From the NCBI GenBank assembly GCA_017609995.1, contig JAFCCX010000025.1, positions 1-5,796 of the forward strand: DNA of 5,796 bases, read 5' to 3'. Positions 1 through 5,004 of the stretch are shown here, piece after piece. The notes below the pieces were generated by a model. It made no database searches and was not told the origin of the DNA. It saw only the letters and a list, made by a program, of their open reading frames with translations. Source of the DNA: Candidatus Pacearchaeota archaeon (lineage in GTDB: Archaea; Nanobdellota; Nanobdellia; UBA10117; JABICX01). Numbering within the stretch: position 1 is the stretch's first letter; every line of letters starts with the position of its first letter. A program made the position numbers and the translations under genes.

Positions 1-58
1 ACCAACTAAAAAGACCAAACCTAAAAAACCAACTAAAAAGAAGGAGGCTAAGAAATAA
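1..58 (+). CDS. C-terminal tail of an upstream ribosomal protein, probably L32e (partial)
   Basis: An open frame enters from the left edge and stops at TAA 56-58, whose last base is the A of the next ATG. The 18 visible residues are PTKKTKPKKPTKKKEAKK. This tail is almost entirely Lys, Pro and Thr, and contains two copies of a PTKK-type unit. No conserved domain is visible, so identity rests on position only: in archaea the gene directly before L19e in this operon is L32e (eL32). A basic disordered tail suits a ribosomal protein that reaches into rRNA. The end of this frame also carries the Shine-Dalgarno of the next gene, which implies translational coupling. It could be a different ribosomal protein if the order is rearranged upstream. 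Confidence 0.6.
   Translation, partial: PTKKTKPKKPTKKKEAKK
43..47 (+). promoter_or_regulatory. Shine-Dalgarno for L19e
   Basis: GGAGG lies inside the end of the upstream gene, 10 bases before the ATG at 58. Aligned to the archaeal consensus GGAGGTGAT it leaves 6 bases to the start codon. It supports the ATG at 58, which overlaps the previous stop as TAATG. Confidence 0.75.
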
Positions 59-519
59 TGACAAATCTTAGATTACAAAAGAAATTAGCAGCAGCGTTCA
101 TGCGAGTTGGTAAAGGAAGAGTAAAGATTTCACCAGAAAGTGCAGAAGAGGTTAAACAAGCAATTACAAAAGCAGATATTGGCAGTTTAATTACAAAAGG
201 AATAATCACAGTCAAAGAAAAAGTAGGAACATCACGACATCGAGCTAAGAAAAGACATGCTCAACAAAAGAAAGGAAGACAACGAGGTTATGGTTCAAGA
301 AAAGGAACTGAGAACGCTCGACTTCCAAAGAAACGAAGATGGATTAACAAAATCCGAATACAAAGAAGAACACTTAGCGAACTAAAAGAAAAAGAAGAAT
401 TAAGTGTAAAAGATTACAGAAAAATGTACTTGAAAGCAAAAGGTGGTTTCTTTAGAAGTAAGAAACATATGATACTCTACTTAACTCAACATAAAATGAT
501 TAAGGAGACTAAGAAATAA
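58..519 (+). CDS. rpl19e: 50S ribosomal protein L19e (eL19)
   Basis: This is a 153-residue protein, close to the usual archaeal L19e length of about 150. eL19 is a helical, very basic protein of the large subunit that binds 23S rRNA and helps form intersubunit contacts; it is found in archaea and eukaryotes only. The N-terminal LRLQKKLAAAFMRVGKGRVKI (first 24 residues), ITKADIGSLITKGII (36-50), the basic KKGRQRGYGSRKG (71-83), LPKKRRWINKIR (89-100) and DYRKMYLKAKGGFFRS (119-134) are family signatures in the right order. The start is fixed by a strong GGAGG and the TAATG overlap with the preceding gene. The last codons hold the Shine-Dalgarno for L18. Nothing is truncated. Identification is by motif recognition. 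Confidence 0.96.
   Translation: MTNLRLQKKLAAAFMRVGKGRVKISPESAEEVKQAITKADIGSLITKGIITVKEKVGTSRHRAKKRHAQQKKGRQRGYGSRKGTENARLPKKRRWINKIRIQRRTLSELKEKEELSVKDYRKMYLKAKGGFFRSKKHMILYLTQHKMIKETKK
504..507 (+). promoter_or_regulatory. Shine-Dalgarno for L18
   Basis: GGAG lies within the last codons of L19e, 11 bases before the ATG at 519. Aligned to GGAGGTGAT it leaves 6 bases to the start. The surrounding 20 bases (502-521) match positions 41-60 at 19 of 20 places, so the same initiation module is used at two successive junctions. Confidence 0.7.
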
Positions 520-1013
520 TGGCAACAGGACCAAGATATACAGTTAGATTTAGAAGAAGAAGAGACGGTTCAACTAATTATCAGAAACGTCTAGCTTTGC
601 TAAAATCTAGAAAGCCAAGATTAGTTATTCGGAAAACTAACAAATACATTATTTGTCAAGTATTACTTTATGATCCAAAAGGCGACAAAGTAGTTGCCTC
701 AGCAAATTCAAAAGAGCTTGTTAAGCTTGGTTGGAAAGGAGCAACAGCAAATCTTCCAGCAGCATACTTAACAGGTTTACTAATTGCAAAGAAAGCTAAG
801 AAAGCAAAAGTTTCAGAAGCTATTGCTGATTTAGGACTTTACAATTCAACAAAAGGTTCAAAGATTTACGCTACATTAAAAGGTGTAATTGATGGCGGAC
901 TAAATGTTCCTGCTGGAGAAGAAAATTTTCCAACTGAAGATAGAATCGCTGGAAAACATCTGAAAACACAACTAAAAGATTTTGAAGCAATGAAAAAGAA
1001 GGTGAAAGCATAA
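519..1013 (+). CDS. rpl18: 50S ribosomal protein L18 (uL18, archaeal L18P type)
   Basis: This 164-residue protein binds 5S rRNA and, with L5, anchors the 5S particle in the central protuberance of the large subunit. Family signatures seen are GPRYTVRFRRRRDGSTNYQKR (residues 4-24), the LKSRKPRLVIRKTNKYI stretch (28-44), YDPKGDKVV (51-59), LGWKGATANLPAAYLTGLL (70-88), STKGSKIYATLKGVIDGGLNVP (110-131) and FPTEDRIAGKH (137-147). It is somewhat shorter than many euryarchaeal L18 proteins (about 190), the difference being a short C-terminal tail. The ATG overlaps the L19e stop by one base, and its own TAA overlaps the S5 start in the same way. The C-terminal end carries GGTGA at 1001-1005, which serves S5. 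Confidence 0.96.
   Translation: MATGPRYTVRFRRRRDGSTNYQKRLALLKSRKPRLVIRKTNKYIICQVLLYDPKGDKVVASANSKELVKLGWKGATANLPAAYLTGLLIAKKAKKAKVSEAIADLGLYNSTKGSKIYATLKGVIDGGLNVPAGEENFPTEDRIAGKHLKTQLKDFEAMKKKVKA
1001..1005 (+). promoter_or_regulatory. Shine-Dalgarno for S5
   Basis: GGTGA matches the right part of GGAGGTGAT. In that alignment 6 bases separate the element from the ATG at 1013, as for L19e and L18. Confidence 0.55.
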
Positions 1014-1753
1014 TGGCAGAAAGTAAAGCAAGATTACCAAGGACAAGAGAAGATAGAAGAAAAGAAGAAGAATTCAATGCACTTGAACTTTGGAAACCTA
1101 AGACTGAGATAGGTAAAAAAGTAAAAGCAGGAGAGATTACAGATATTAAAGAAGTTATTGAATCTGGCAAGAGAATACTAGAATCAGAAATTATTGATAC
1201 TTTACTTCCAAATCTTCAAACAGATTTCATTAATATTGGTCAAGCTAAAGGTAAGTTTGGCGGTGGTAAGAGAAGAATATTCAGACAAACTCAGAAGAAA
1301 ACACGAGAAGGTAACAAACCGGTTTTCACAGTTATGTCTGTAGTTGGAAACGGTGACGGTTACTTTGGTGTTGGAACTGGAACATCAAAAGAAACACTTC
1401 CATCAAGAGAAAAAGCAGTTAGAAAAGCAAAATTAAACTTAATGCAGATTGCAAGAGGTTGTGGATCTTGGGAATGTACTTGTGGTGAACCACACACAGT
1501 TCCATTTGAAGTTAAAGGAAAATGCGGAAGTGTTGAAGTTAAATTAATGCCTGCTCCGCGAGGTACAGGTTTAGTTGTTGATGATGAAATTAAGAAACTT
1601 TGTAGGCTTGCAGGTATCAAAGATCTTTGGTCAAAAACAAAAGGTCAAAGCAGACAAAAGATTAATTTCGTTAAAGCATTTATTAAAGCAATGCAAAGAA
1701 CAACAAAAGTTAAGGCTGATAATCCATTAATTAAAAGAGGTTCAATAGTATAA
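1013..1753 (+). CDS. rps5: 30S ribosomal protein S5 (uS5)
   Basis: This 246-residue protein belongs to the small subunit, near the mRNA entrance and decoding region, and affects translational accuracy. The N-terminal 60 residues are a charged archaeal-type extension. The double-stranded RNA-binding S5 domain covers about 60-125, with the signature VVGNGDGYFGVGTG at 110-123. The C-terminal domain shows RGCGSWECTCGEPHTVPF (148-165), GKCGSVEVKLMPAPRGTGLVV (169-189) and AGIKDLWSKTKG (200-211), then NFVKAFIKAM (218-227). The Cys-rich CGSWECTCGEPH stretch is typical of archaeal S5 and could bind metal; that is inference. It is slightly longer than many archaeal homologues because of a short basic tail. 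The ATG overlaps the L18 stop by one base, and the TAA directly abuts the L30 start. Confidence 0.97.
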   Translation: MAESKARLPRTREDRRKEEEFNALELWKPKTEIGKKVKAGEITDIKEVIESGKRILESEIIDTLLPNLQTDFINIGQAKGKFGGGKRRIFRQTQKKTREGNKPVFTVMSVVGNGDGYFGVGTGTSKETLPSREKAVRKAKLNLMQIARGCGSWECTCGEPHTVPFEVKGKCGSVEVKLMPAPRGTGLVVDDEIKKLCRLAGIKDLWSKTKGQSRQKINFVKAFIKAMQRTTKVKADNPLIKRGSIV

Positions 1754-2260
1754 ATGGTACAGAAAAAAGAAACTAAAACAGTAAAAGCAAAACTCCTAGC
1801 TGTAATTAGAATTCGAGGAGAAATAAATGTAACTAAGAAAATTAAAGATACTCTTGAGATGTTACACTTACATAAGAAACACAGAGCTGTTGTAGTTCCG
1901 GGAAATAAATCTTACATGGGAATGCTTTCAAAAGTTTCTCCATATTGCACATTTGGCGAGATTGATGAAGCAACACTTGTTGAACTTTTAACAAAAAGAG
2001 GAAGATTAGTTGGAGACAAACCTCTAACAGATGCTTTCCTAAACAATGCGAAGAAAGGATTGAACATTAAGAACTTTGCAAGCATGTTAATTGAAGGAAC
2101 AGCTTCAATGAAAGATATTGAAGGTCTGAAACAATTTTTCAAACTTCAACCACCACGAGGCGGATTTGAAAGAGGCGGAATTAAGAAACCTTACTCAATG
2201 CACGGAGCTTTAGGTTACCGTAGTAATACTATTAACAAATTACTCAAGAGGATGATTTAG
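1754..2260 (+). CDS. rpl30: 50S ribosomal protein L30 (uL30, archaeal L30P type)
   Basis: This 168-residue protein is near the archaeal length of about 155; the bacterial form is only about 60 residues. uL30 is a large-subunit rRNA-binding protein. Signatures are LLAVIRIRGEINVTKKIKDTL (14-34), the LHLHKKHRAVVVP segment (37-49), GMLSKVSPYCTFGEID (56-71), LLTKRGRLVG (78-87) and the C-terminal LQPPRGGFERGGIKKPYSMHG (131-151). The start directly abuts the S5 stop (TAAATG) with no spacer. GAGGT at 1737-1741 is a weaker Shine-Dalgarno; aligned to consensus it leaves 9 bases to the ATG, more than the 6 at the other junctions. Translation coupled to S5 is likely. Confidence 0.96.
   Translation: MVQKKETKTVKAKLLAVIRIRGEINVTKKIKDTLEMLHLHKKHRAVVVPGNKSYMGMLSKVSPYCTFGEIDEATLVELLTKRGRLVGDKPLTDAFLNNAKKGLNIKNFASMLIEGTASMKDIEGLKQFFKLQPPRGGFERGGIKKPYSMHGALGYRSNTINKLLKRMI
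2248..2251 (+). promoter_or_regulatory. Shine-Dalgarno for L15
   Basis: GAGG inside the end of the L30 gene precedes the ATG at 2262. Aligned to GGAGGTGAT it leaves 6 bases to the start, the same as at three earlier junctions. Confidence 0.5.
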
Positions 2261-2261
2261 A

Positions 2262-2669
2262 ATGGTAGTTAAAAAAAGAAAAAAAGATACTAGGCAACGC
2301 GGAAGCTATACTCATGGCTGGGGCTCAAAAAAGAAGCATAGAGGAGCAGGTCATCGAGGTGGTAGAGGTTTTGCTGGTGTTGGAAAGCGAGGAGCATCTA
2401 AAAAAACAAAGTATCTTGCAGTAGGAATTCAACCGCTAGGTAAAAGCGGAATGACAAAAATCAGAAACAAATATGATGATCGAACAATCAACATTGGCGA
2501 ACTTGAGAAAAAGTTCCCAGATCAAAAAGAAATTGACTTAACAGCACTTGGTTACGACAAGTTACTTGGAACTGGAAAACTAAGTAAGAAAATCAACATT
2601 AAAGTAAACAAAATTTCAAAAAGAGCTAAAGAGAAATTAGAAGCACTTGGTGTTAAGTTAGCTGAATAA
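2262..2669 (+). CDS. rpl15: 50S ribosomal protein L15 (uL15, archaeal L15P type)
   Basis: This 135-residue protein is a little shorter than the usual archaeal L15 (about 145-150). uL15 assembles late into the large subunit, its Gly- and Arg-rich N-terminal extension threading through 23S rRNA. That extension is clear: basic residues 1-11, then GSYTHGWGSKKKHRGAGHRGG (14-34) and GRGFAGVGKRG (35-44, with flanks). The globular half has TINIGELEKKF (75-85), IDLTALGYDKLLGTGKLSKK (91-110) and INIKVNKISKRAKEKLEALG (111-130), matching the L15/L18e fold. The gene lies one base after the L30 stop and ends 2 bases before secY, which is the normal partner order in archaea and bacteria. Confidence 0.95.
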   Translation: MVVKKRKKDTRQRGSYTHGWGSKKKHRGAGHRGGRGFAGVGKRGASKKTKYLAVGIQPLGKSGMTKIRNKYDDRTINIGELEKKFPDQKEIDLTALGYDKLLGTGKLSKKINIKVNKISKRAKEKLEALGVKLAE

Positions 2670-2671
2670 TC

Positions 2672-4069
2672 ATGGCTATCAACTGGCGAGCTTTGAGCTC
2701 GGTACTACCAGAGATTAACAAACCAACTGAAAAACGGCTTGGTTTTAATGCAAAACTAAAATGGACAGGTATTGTTCTTGTGCTATATTTCATACTCTTA
2801 CATATTCCTTTATGGGGACTTGGTAAGAACGCGTTGGAACAGTTTGAATCTTTATCTATTATTCTCGGAGCAAGTTTTGGTTCTCTGATATCTTTAGGTA
2901 TTGGTCCAATTGTAACAGCAAGTATTGTATTGCAGTTGCTAGTAGGTTCAGGTCTATTAAATTTTGACCTAACAAAACATGAAGATAGAGCAAACTATCA
3001 AGCAATGCAGAAGATTGTTACGATAGCCTTTATTGTGGGGGAGGCGTTCATCTATGTTTTCATGGGTGGTCTCGCGCCGAATCCGTTGCTAATTGGCACG
3101 AGTATCTATCTATTTATACAGCTCATGCTAGTGCTACAGCTCTTCCTAGGCGGTTATATGATCGTGCTATTAGATGAAGTTGTGCAAAAATGGGGCTTTG
3201 GTTCGGGTATTAGTCTGTTCATTGCAGGTGGAGTAGCGAGACAAATCTTAATTACAGCAATTAGTTGGCTTCCATCTCCAGCAAATCCAAGTGTACCTGT
3301 AGGTAGAATTCCATTCTTGCTTCAGGCGCTTCAGCAAGGAGATCCAACTGGTGCGCTTATTGCAGCGGTAGCAATTATCGCGACAATTGCAGTTTTCATG
3401 ATAGCAGTTTATGGTCAAGCGATGAAAGTAGAGATTCCTCTATCTTTCGGAAGAGTTAGAGGGTATGGCATGCGTTGGCCATTAAGCTTCATTTATACAT
3501 CTAATATTCCAGTTATTTTAATCGCAGCATTGCTCGCGAACATTCAATTATTTGCAAGATTACTTCAGAATTGGGGACATCCAATACTTGGAACGTTTGT
3601 AGGAAATACTCCTTCAACAGGTTTAGTTAAATGGGTTGCATCTCCAGATGTTGTTCGTCAACTCTTGCTTGGAACAGCAACAAGCGATGTAGCAGTTCAA
3701 GCAGTAGTTTATACTGCAATTATGGTAGCTGGTGCAGTATTCTTCTCTATGATGTGGGTAAAGACCTCTAACATGGGAGCAGATGCTCAAGCAAAACAGA
3801 TTCTTTCATCTGGATTGCAGATTCCAGGTTTCAGAAGAGACCCAAGAGTATTAGAATCAATTTTAAATAGATATATTCCAGCATTAACTGTAATGGGTGG
3901 AGCGCTTGTAGGTCTGTTAGCAGCATTTGCAGATTTATCTGGAGCTCTAAGCAGAGGTACTGGTATCTTGCTTACTGTTATGATTATTTACAGATTATAT
4001 GAACAGATTGCTAAACAGCACGCATTTGATATGCATCCTGCATTGAGAAAATTCATGGCAGAAGATTAA
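2672..4069 (+). CDS. secY: Protein translocase subunit SecY (Sec61 alpha homologue)
   Basis: SecY is the channel of the SecYE-beta translocon; it passes secreted proteins across, and membrane proteins into, the cytoplasmic membrane. The 465 residues are in the archaeal range. Likely membrane segments are about 31-49, 76-94, 114-133, 143-168, 176-198, 226-248, 271-296, 344-365, 401-421 and 424-443, with the plug region near 55-75. Family signatures are GIGPIVTASIVLQLLVGSG (76-94), DEVVQKWGFGSGISLFIA (168-185), YGQAMKVEIPLSFGRVRGYG (247-266), FIYTSNIPVILIAALLANIQL (273-293), RDPRVLESILNRYIP (389-403) and YRLYEQIAKQ (440-449). The ATG follows the L15 stop by 2 bases. No good Shine-Dalgarno is visible (the nearest GGTG, 2649-2652, is 19 bases away), so re-initiation after L15 is likely. 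Codon choice changes visibly around 3018-3241. Confidence 0.98.
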   Translation: MAINWRALSSVLPEINKPTEKRLGFNAKLKWTGIVLVLYFILLHIPLWGLGKNALEQFESLSIILGASFGSLISLGIGPIVTASIVLQLLVGSGLLNFDLTKHEDRANYQAMQKIVTIAFIVGEAFIYVFMGGLAPNPLLIGTSIYLFIQLMLVLQLFLGGYMIVLLDEVVQKWGFGSGISLFIAGGVARQILITAISWLPSPANPSVPVGRIPFLLQALQQGDPTGALIAAVAIIATIAVFMIAVYGQAMKVEIPLSFGRVRGYGMRWPLSFIYTSNIPVILIAALLANIQLFARLLQNWGHPILGTFVGNTPSTGLVKWVASPDVVRQLLLGTATSDVAVQAVVYTAIMVAGAVFFSMMWVKTSNMGADAQAKQILSSGLQIPGFRRDPRVLESILNRYIPALTVMGGALVGLLAAFADLSGALSRGTGILLTVMIIYRLYEQIAKQHAFDMHPALRKFMAED

Positions 4070-4233
4070 ACTCGAATTATACTTTTATCTTGTTCTTGTT
4101 TTTTAGTTAAAGAAGGAAGATCATTTATTTCATTTCTTAGCCAACGAGAAGTTATATTAGAACTTAGTAATGGATCAGGTTGCGGATTATATTGTTCTCG
4201 AGGTCTATGCACATACGGTTCTTTTCGATCCAT
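4066..4233 (-). CDS. Small hypothetical protein, 55 residues, convergent with secY
   Basis: Reading the minus strand from ATG at 4233 gives an uninterrupted 55-codon frame to TAA at 4068-4066. It starts MDRKEPYVHRPREQYNPQPD and ends KQEQDKSIIRV. The product is hydrophilic, Pro/Gln/charge rich, with one likely helix around SRWLRNEINDL (29-39), no membrane segment and no cysteine; I do not recognise a family. An in-frame TGA two codons upstream fixes the start as the first available ATG. Its stop overlaps the secY stop within TTAA. Codons (AGA, CGA, CCT, AAT, GAA) fit the neighbouring genes. A TATA-like TTAAAA with a purine-rich flank is centred 25-26 bases before the ATG, as expected for a leaderless archaeal gene. 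Against it: it is short, and a chance frame of this length in AT-rich DNA is possible. Confidence 0.45.
   Translation of the reverse strand: MDRKEPYVHRPREQYNPQPDPLLSSNITSRWLRNEINDLPSLTKKQEQDKSIIRV
4080..4104 (+). terminator. Probable T-rich terminator after secY
   Basis: Eleven bases after the secY stop there is a T-rich stretch ending in a run of six T (4099-4104). Archaeal RNA polymerase terminates at such T-rich tracts without needing a hairpin, and no strong hairpin is seen here. It would close the ribosomal operon. The stretch also lies within the minus-strand ORF 4066-4233, so the base pattern may partly reflect coding on the other strand. Confidence 0.45.
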
Positions 4234-4236
4234 AAT

Positions 4237-4255
4237 TCAATTACCTATGAATTGA
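4237..4255. repeat. Inverted repeat TCAATT-N7-AATTGA in the divergent promoter region
   Basis: TCAATT (4237-4242) and AATTGA (4250-4255) are exact inverted copies separated by 7 bases. The element sits between the minus-strand ATG and its presumed TATA box, where a repressor could block transcription. An AT-only six-base repeat can arise by chance. Confidence 0.3.
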
Positions 4256-4267
4256 TTTTAATCATTT
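4256..4267 (-). promoter_or_regulatory. Putative BRE/TATA promoter of the small minus-strand ORF
   Basis: On the minus strand, CGAAAT followed after two bases by TTAAAA (plus-strand 4256-4261) resembles an archaeal BRE plus TATA box. The box centre is about 25.5 bases before the ATG at 4233, so transcription would start at or next to the start codon. Confidence 0.35.
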
Positions 4268-4273
4268 CGCTAC

Positions 4274-4289
4274 AATAAACATTAAATAA
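4274..4289 (+). promoter_or_regulatory. Putative BRE/TATA promoter of the dehydrogenase-like gene
   Basis: AATAAAC (BRE-like) is followed by TTAAATAA at 4282-4289, centred 25.5 bases before the ATG at 4311. That spacing places the transcription start on the start codon, giving a leaderless mRNA. No Shine-Dalgarno is present before 4311, which agrees. This would begin a new transcript carrying the dehydrogenase-like and DUF106 genes. Confidence 0.5.
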
Positions 4290-4310
4290 GTTGTTTTTTA
4301 GTATTATTCA

Positions 4311-4985
4311 ATGAAAATAAGTATTATTGGAACAGGTAGAGTTGGTAGTTCAATTGCATTTGCAATTCTTTCTACTATTTCAACTGACCTTGTTTTAATG
4401 GATACAAATAAAGATAAAGCACAAGGCGAGGCTGAGGATCTTTCTCATGCTTTTTCAAAAGAAGTTCTGGGTACAGATCTTATTTCTGAGATTAAAGATT
4501 CAGATTTTGTTGTTATGACTGCAGGTAAAGCTCGGTTTGATGAAACCAAATCTGAGCGAAGCTCAGCTGGGACCCGCGGAACTAGTTCCGTTAGGTCTAG
4601 GGAAGAATTAGCTAAAGAAAATACAAAAATTGTTTCAATTGTTGCAGCAGAGATTGAGAAATATGCGCCCGAATCTATGGTACTTATGGTTACAAACCCA
4701 TCAACTAAGATGGTTGAGGTTGCTAGACAAAAATGTTCAAATGAAGTAATTGATATGGGTGTAGAACTAGATAATACTCGTTTGAAATTTTATGGCGGAA
4801 AAGGGATAGTACTTGGTCCTCATGGCGAAGATATGAAGTTTGATGAAGAAACAAATGAAGAAATTCTAGATAAAGTTAGAACAGCTGGTAAGCGAATTAT
4901 TCAAAGGAAAGGTCATACAAACTGGGGAATTGCCCAACAAATAACCAAAACTATTAAAAATAGATGGGTTAAGCAGTTGAAGTAA
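4311..4985 (+). CDS. Short malate/lactate dehydrogenase-like protein with inserted catalytic loop
   Basis: The 224 residues match the LDH/MDH family, NAD(P)-dependent 2-hydroxyacid dehydrogenases. Seen are the Rossmann start ISIIGTGRVGSS (3-14), Asp31 at the end of strand 2 as in NAD-specific enzymes, the EDLSHA segment (42-47), VVMTAGKAR (67-75), TNP (128-130), MGVELDNTRLKF (149-160, with Asp154 and Arg157) and GPHGEDM (169-175) holding the catalytic-type His171. Family members are usually about 310 residues. Here Arg157 to His171 is 14 residues rather than about 24, the segment after His171 is cut to about 20-25, and the roughly 80-residue C-terminal part is missing. The catalytic loop between Arg75 and Arg97 carries about 15 extra residues (81-95) encoded by GC-rich palindromic DNA. 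The frame is intact and key residues remain, so it may be a reduced functional protein or a decaying one. Catalysis is unproven. DUF106 follows after 19 bases. Confidence 0.85.
   Translation: MKISIIGTGRVGSSIAFAILSTISTDLVLMDTNKDKAQGEAEDLSHAFSKEVLGTDLISEIKDSDFVVMTAGKARFDETKSERSSAGTRGTSSVRSREELAKENTKIVSIVAAEIEKYAPESMVLMVTNPSTKMVEVARQKCSNEVIDMGVELDNTRLKFYGGKGIVLGPHGEDMKFDEETNEEILDKVRTAGKRIIQRKGHTNWGIAQQITKTIKNRWVKQLK
4534..4547 (+). repeat. Hairpin GGTTT-GATG-AAACC beside the insertion
   Basis: A perfect 5-bp stem with a 4-base loop lies just before the GC-rich insertion. GCTC at 4530-4533 can pair with GAGC at 4554-4557 around it, which would compete with the hairpin at 4552-4566. It codes for residues 75-79 of the dehydrogenase and may belong to the inserted element or be coincidence. 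Confidence 0.4.
4551..4595 (+). mobile_element. Candidate in-frame palindromic insertion in the dehydrogenase gene
   Basis: This stretch has 27 G/C of 45, far above its surroundings, and uses codons rare in this window (AGG, CGC, GGG, ACC, TCC). It contains CTGAGC-GAA-GCTCAG (4552-4566, perfect 6-bp stem) and the perfect palindrome CGGAACTAGTTCCG (4577-4590). The second is enclosed by GGACC (4570-4574) against GGTCT (4594-4598, one G-T pair). TCT occurs at both ends (4551-4553 and 4596-4598), like a 3-bp target duplication. Removing 45 bases leaves FDETK-SREEL, which aligns with the usual loop before the conserved Arg. It resembles in principle the palindromic elements known in Rickettsia genes, but no family can be named. 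Exact borders are uncertain by a few bases. Confidence 0.55.
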
Positions 4986-4995
4986 TAGATAAGAC

Positions 4996-4999
4996 GGTG
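4996..4999 (+). promoter_or_regulatory. Shine-Dalgarno for the DUF106 gene
   Basis: GGTG is placed 5 bases before the ATG at 5005, in the 19-base gap after the dehydrogenase stop. It supports this start and translation from a transcript shared with the dehydrogenase-like gene. Confidence 0.5.
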
Positions 5000-5004
5000 T
5001 AGAC

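Noticed and set aside
871..1170. Minus-strand open frame of 99 codons across the L18/S5 junction
   Set aside because: It lies opposite two certain ribosomal protein genes and its hydrophobic Leu/Ser-rich product is what reversed Lys/Glu-rich codons give.
1360..1620. Minus-strand open frame of 86 codons inside S5
   Set aside because: Fully opposite the conserved S5 domain, no recognisable protein and no promoter or ribosome-binding site.
1912..2142. Minus-strand open frame of 76 codons inside L30
   Set aside because: Fully opposite L30, with no family resemblance; a shadow of the real gene.
4530..4602. Typical archaeal bulge-helix-bulge intron in the dehydrogenase gene
   Set aside because: Precise excision of 45 bases would be attractive, but I could not draw two 3-base bulges separated by a 4-bp helix at the borders. 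Kept only as an alternative in the findings.
4530..4602. tRNA or other standard RNA gene in the GC-rich structured patch
   Set aside because: Too short, no T-loop or anticodon arm pattern, and it lies within an intact coding frame.
4900..5004. Frameshift hiding the missing C-terminal part of the dehydrogenase
   Set aside because: The DUF106 gene starts only 19 bases after the stop and no C-terminal dehydrogenase motifs are seen in other frames, so the part is deleted, not shifted.
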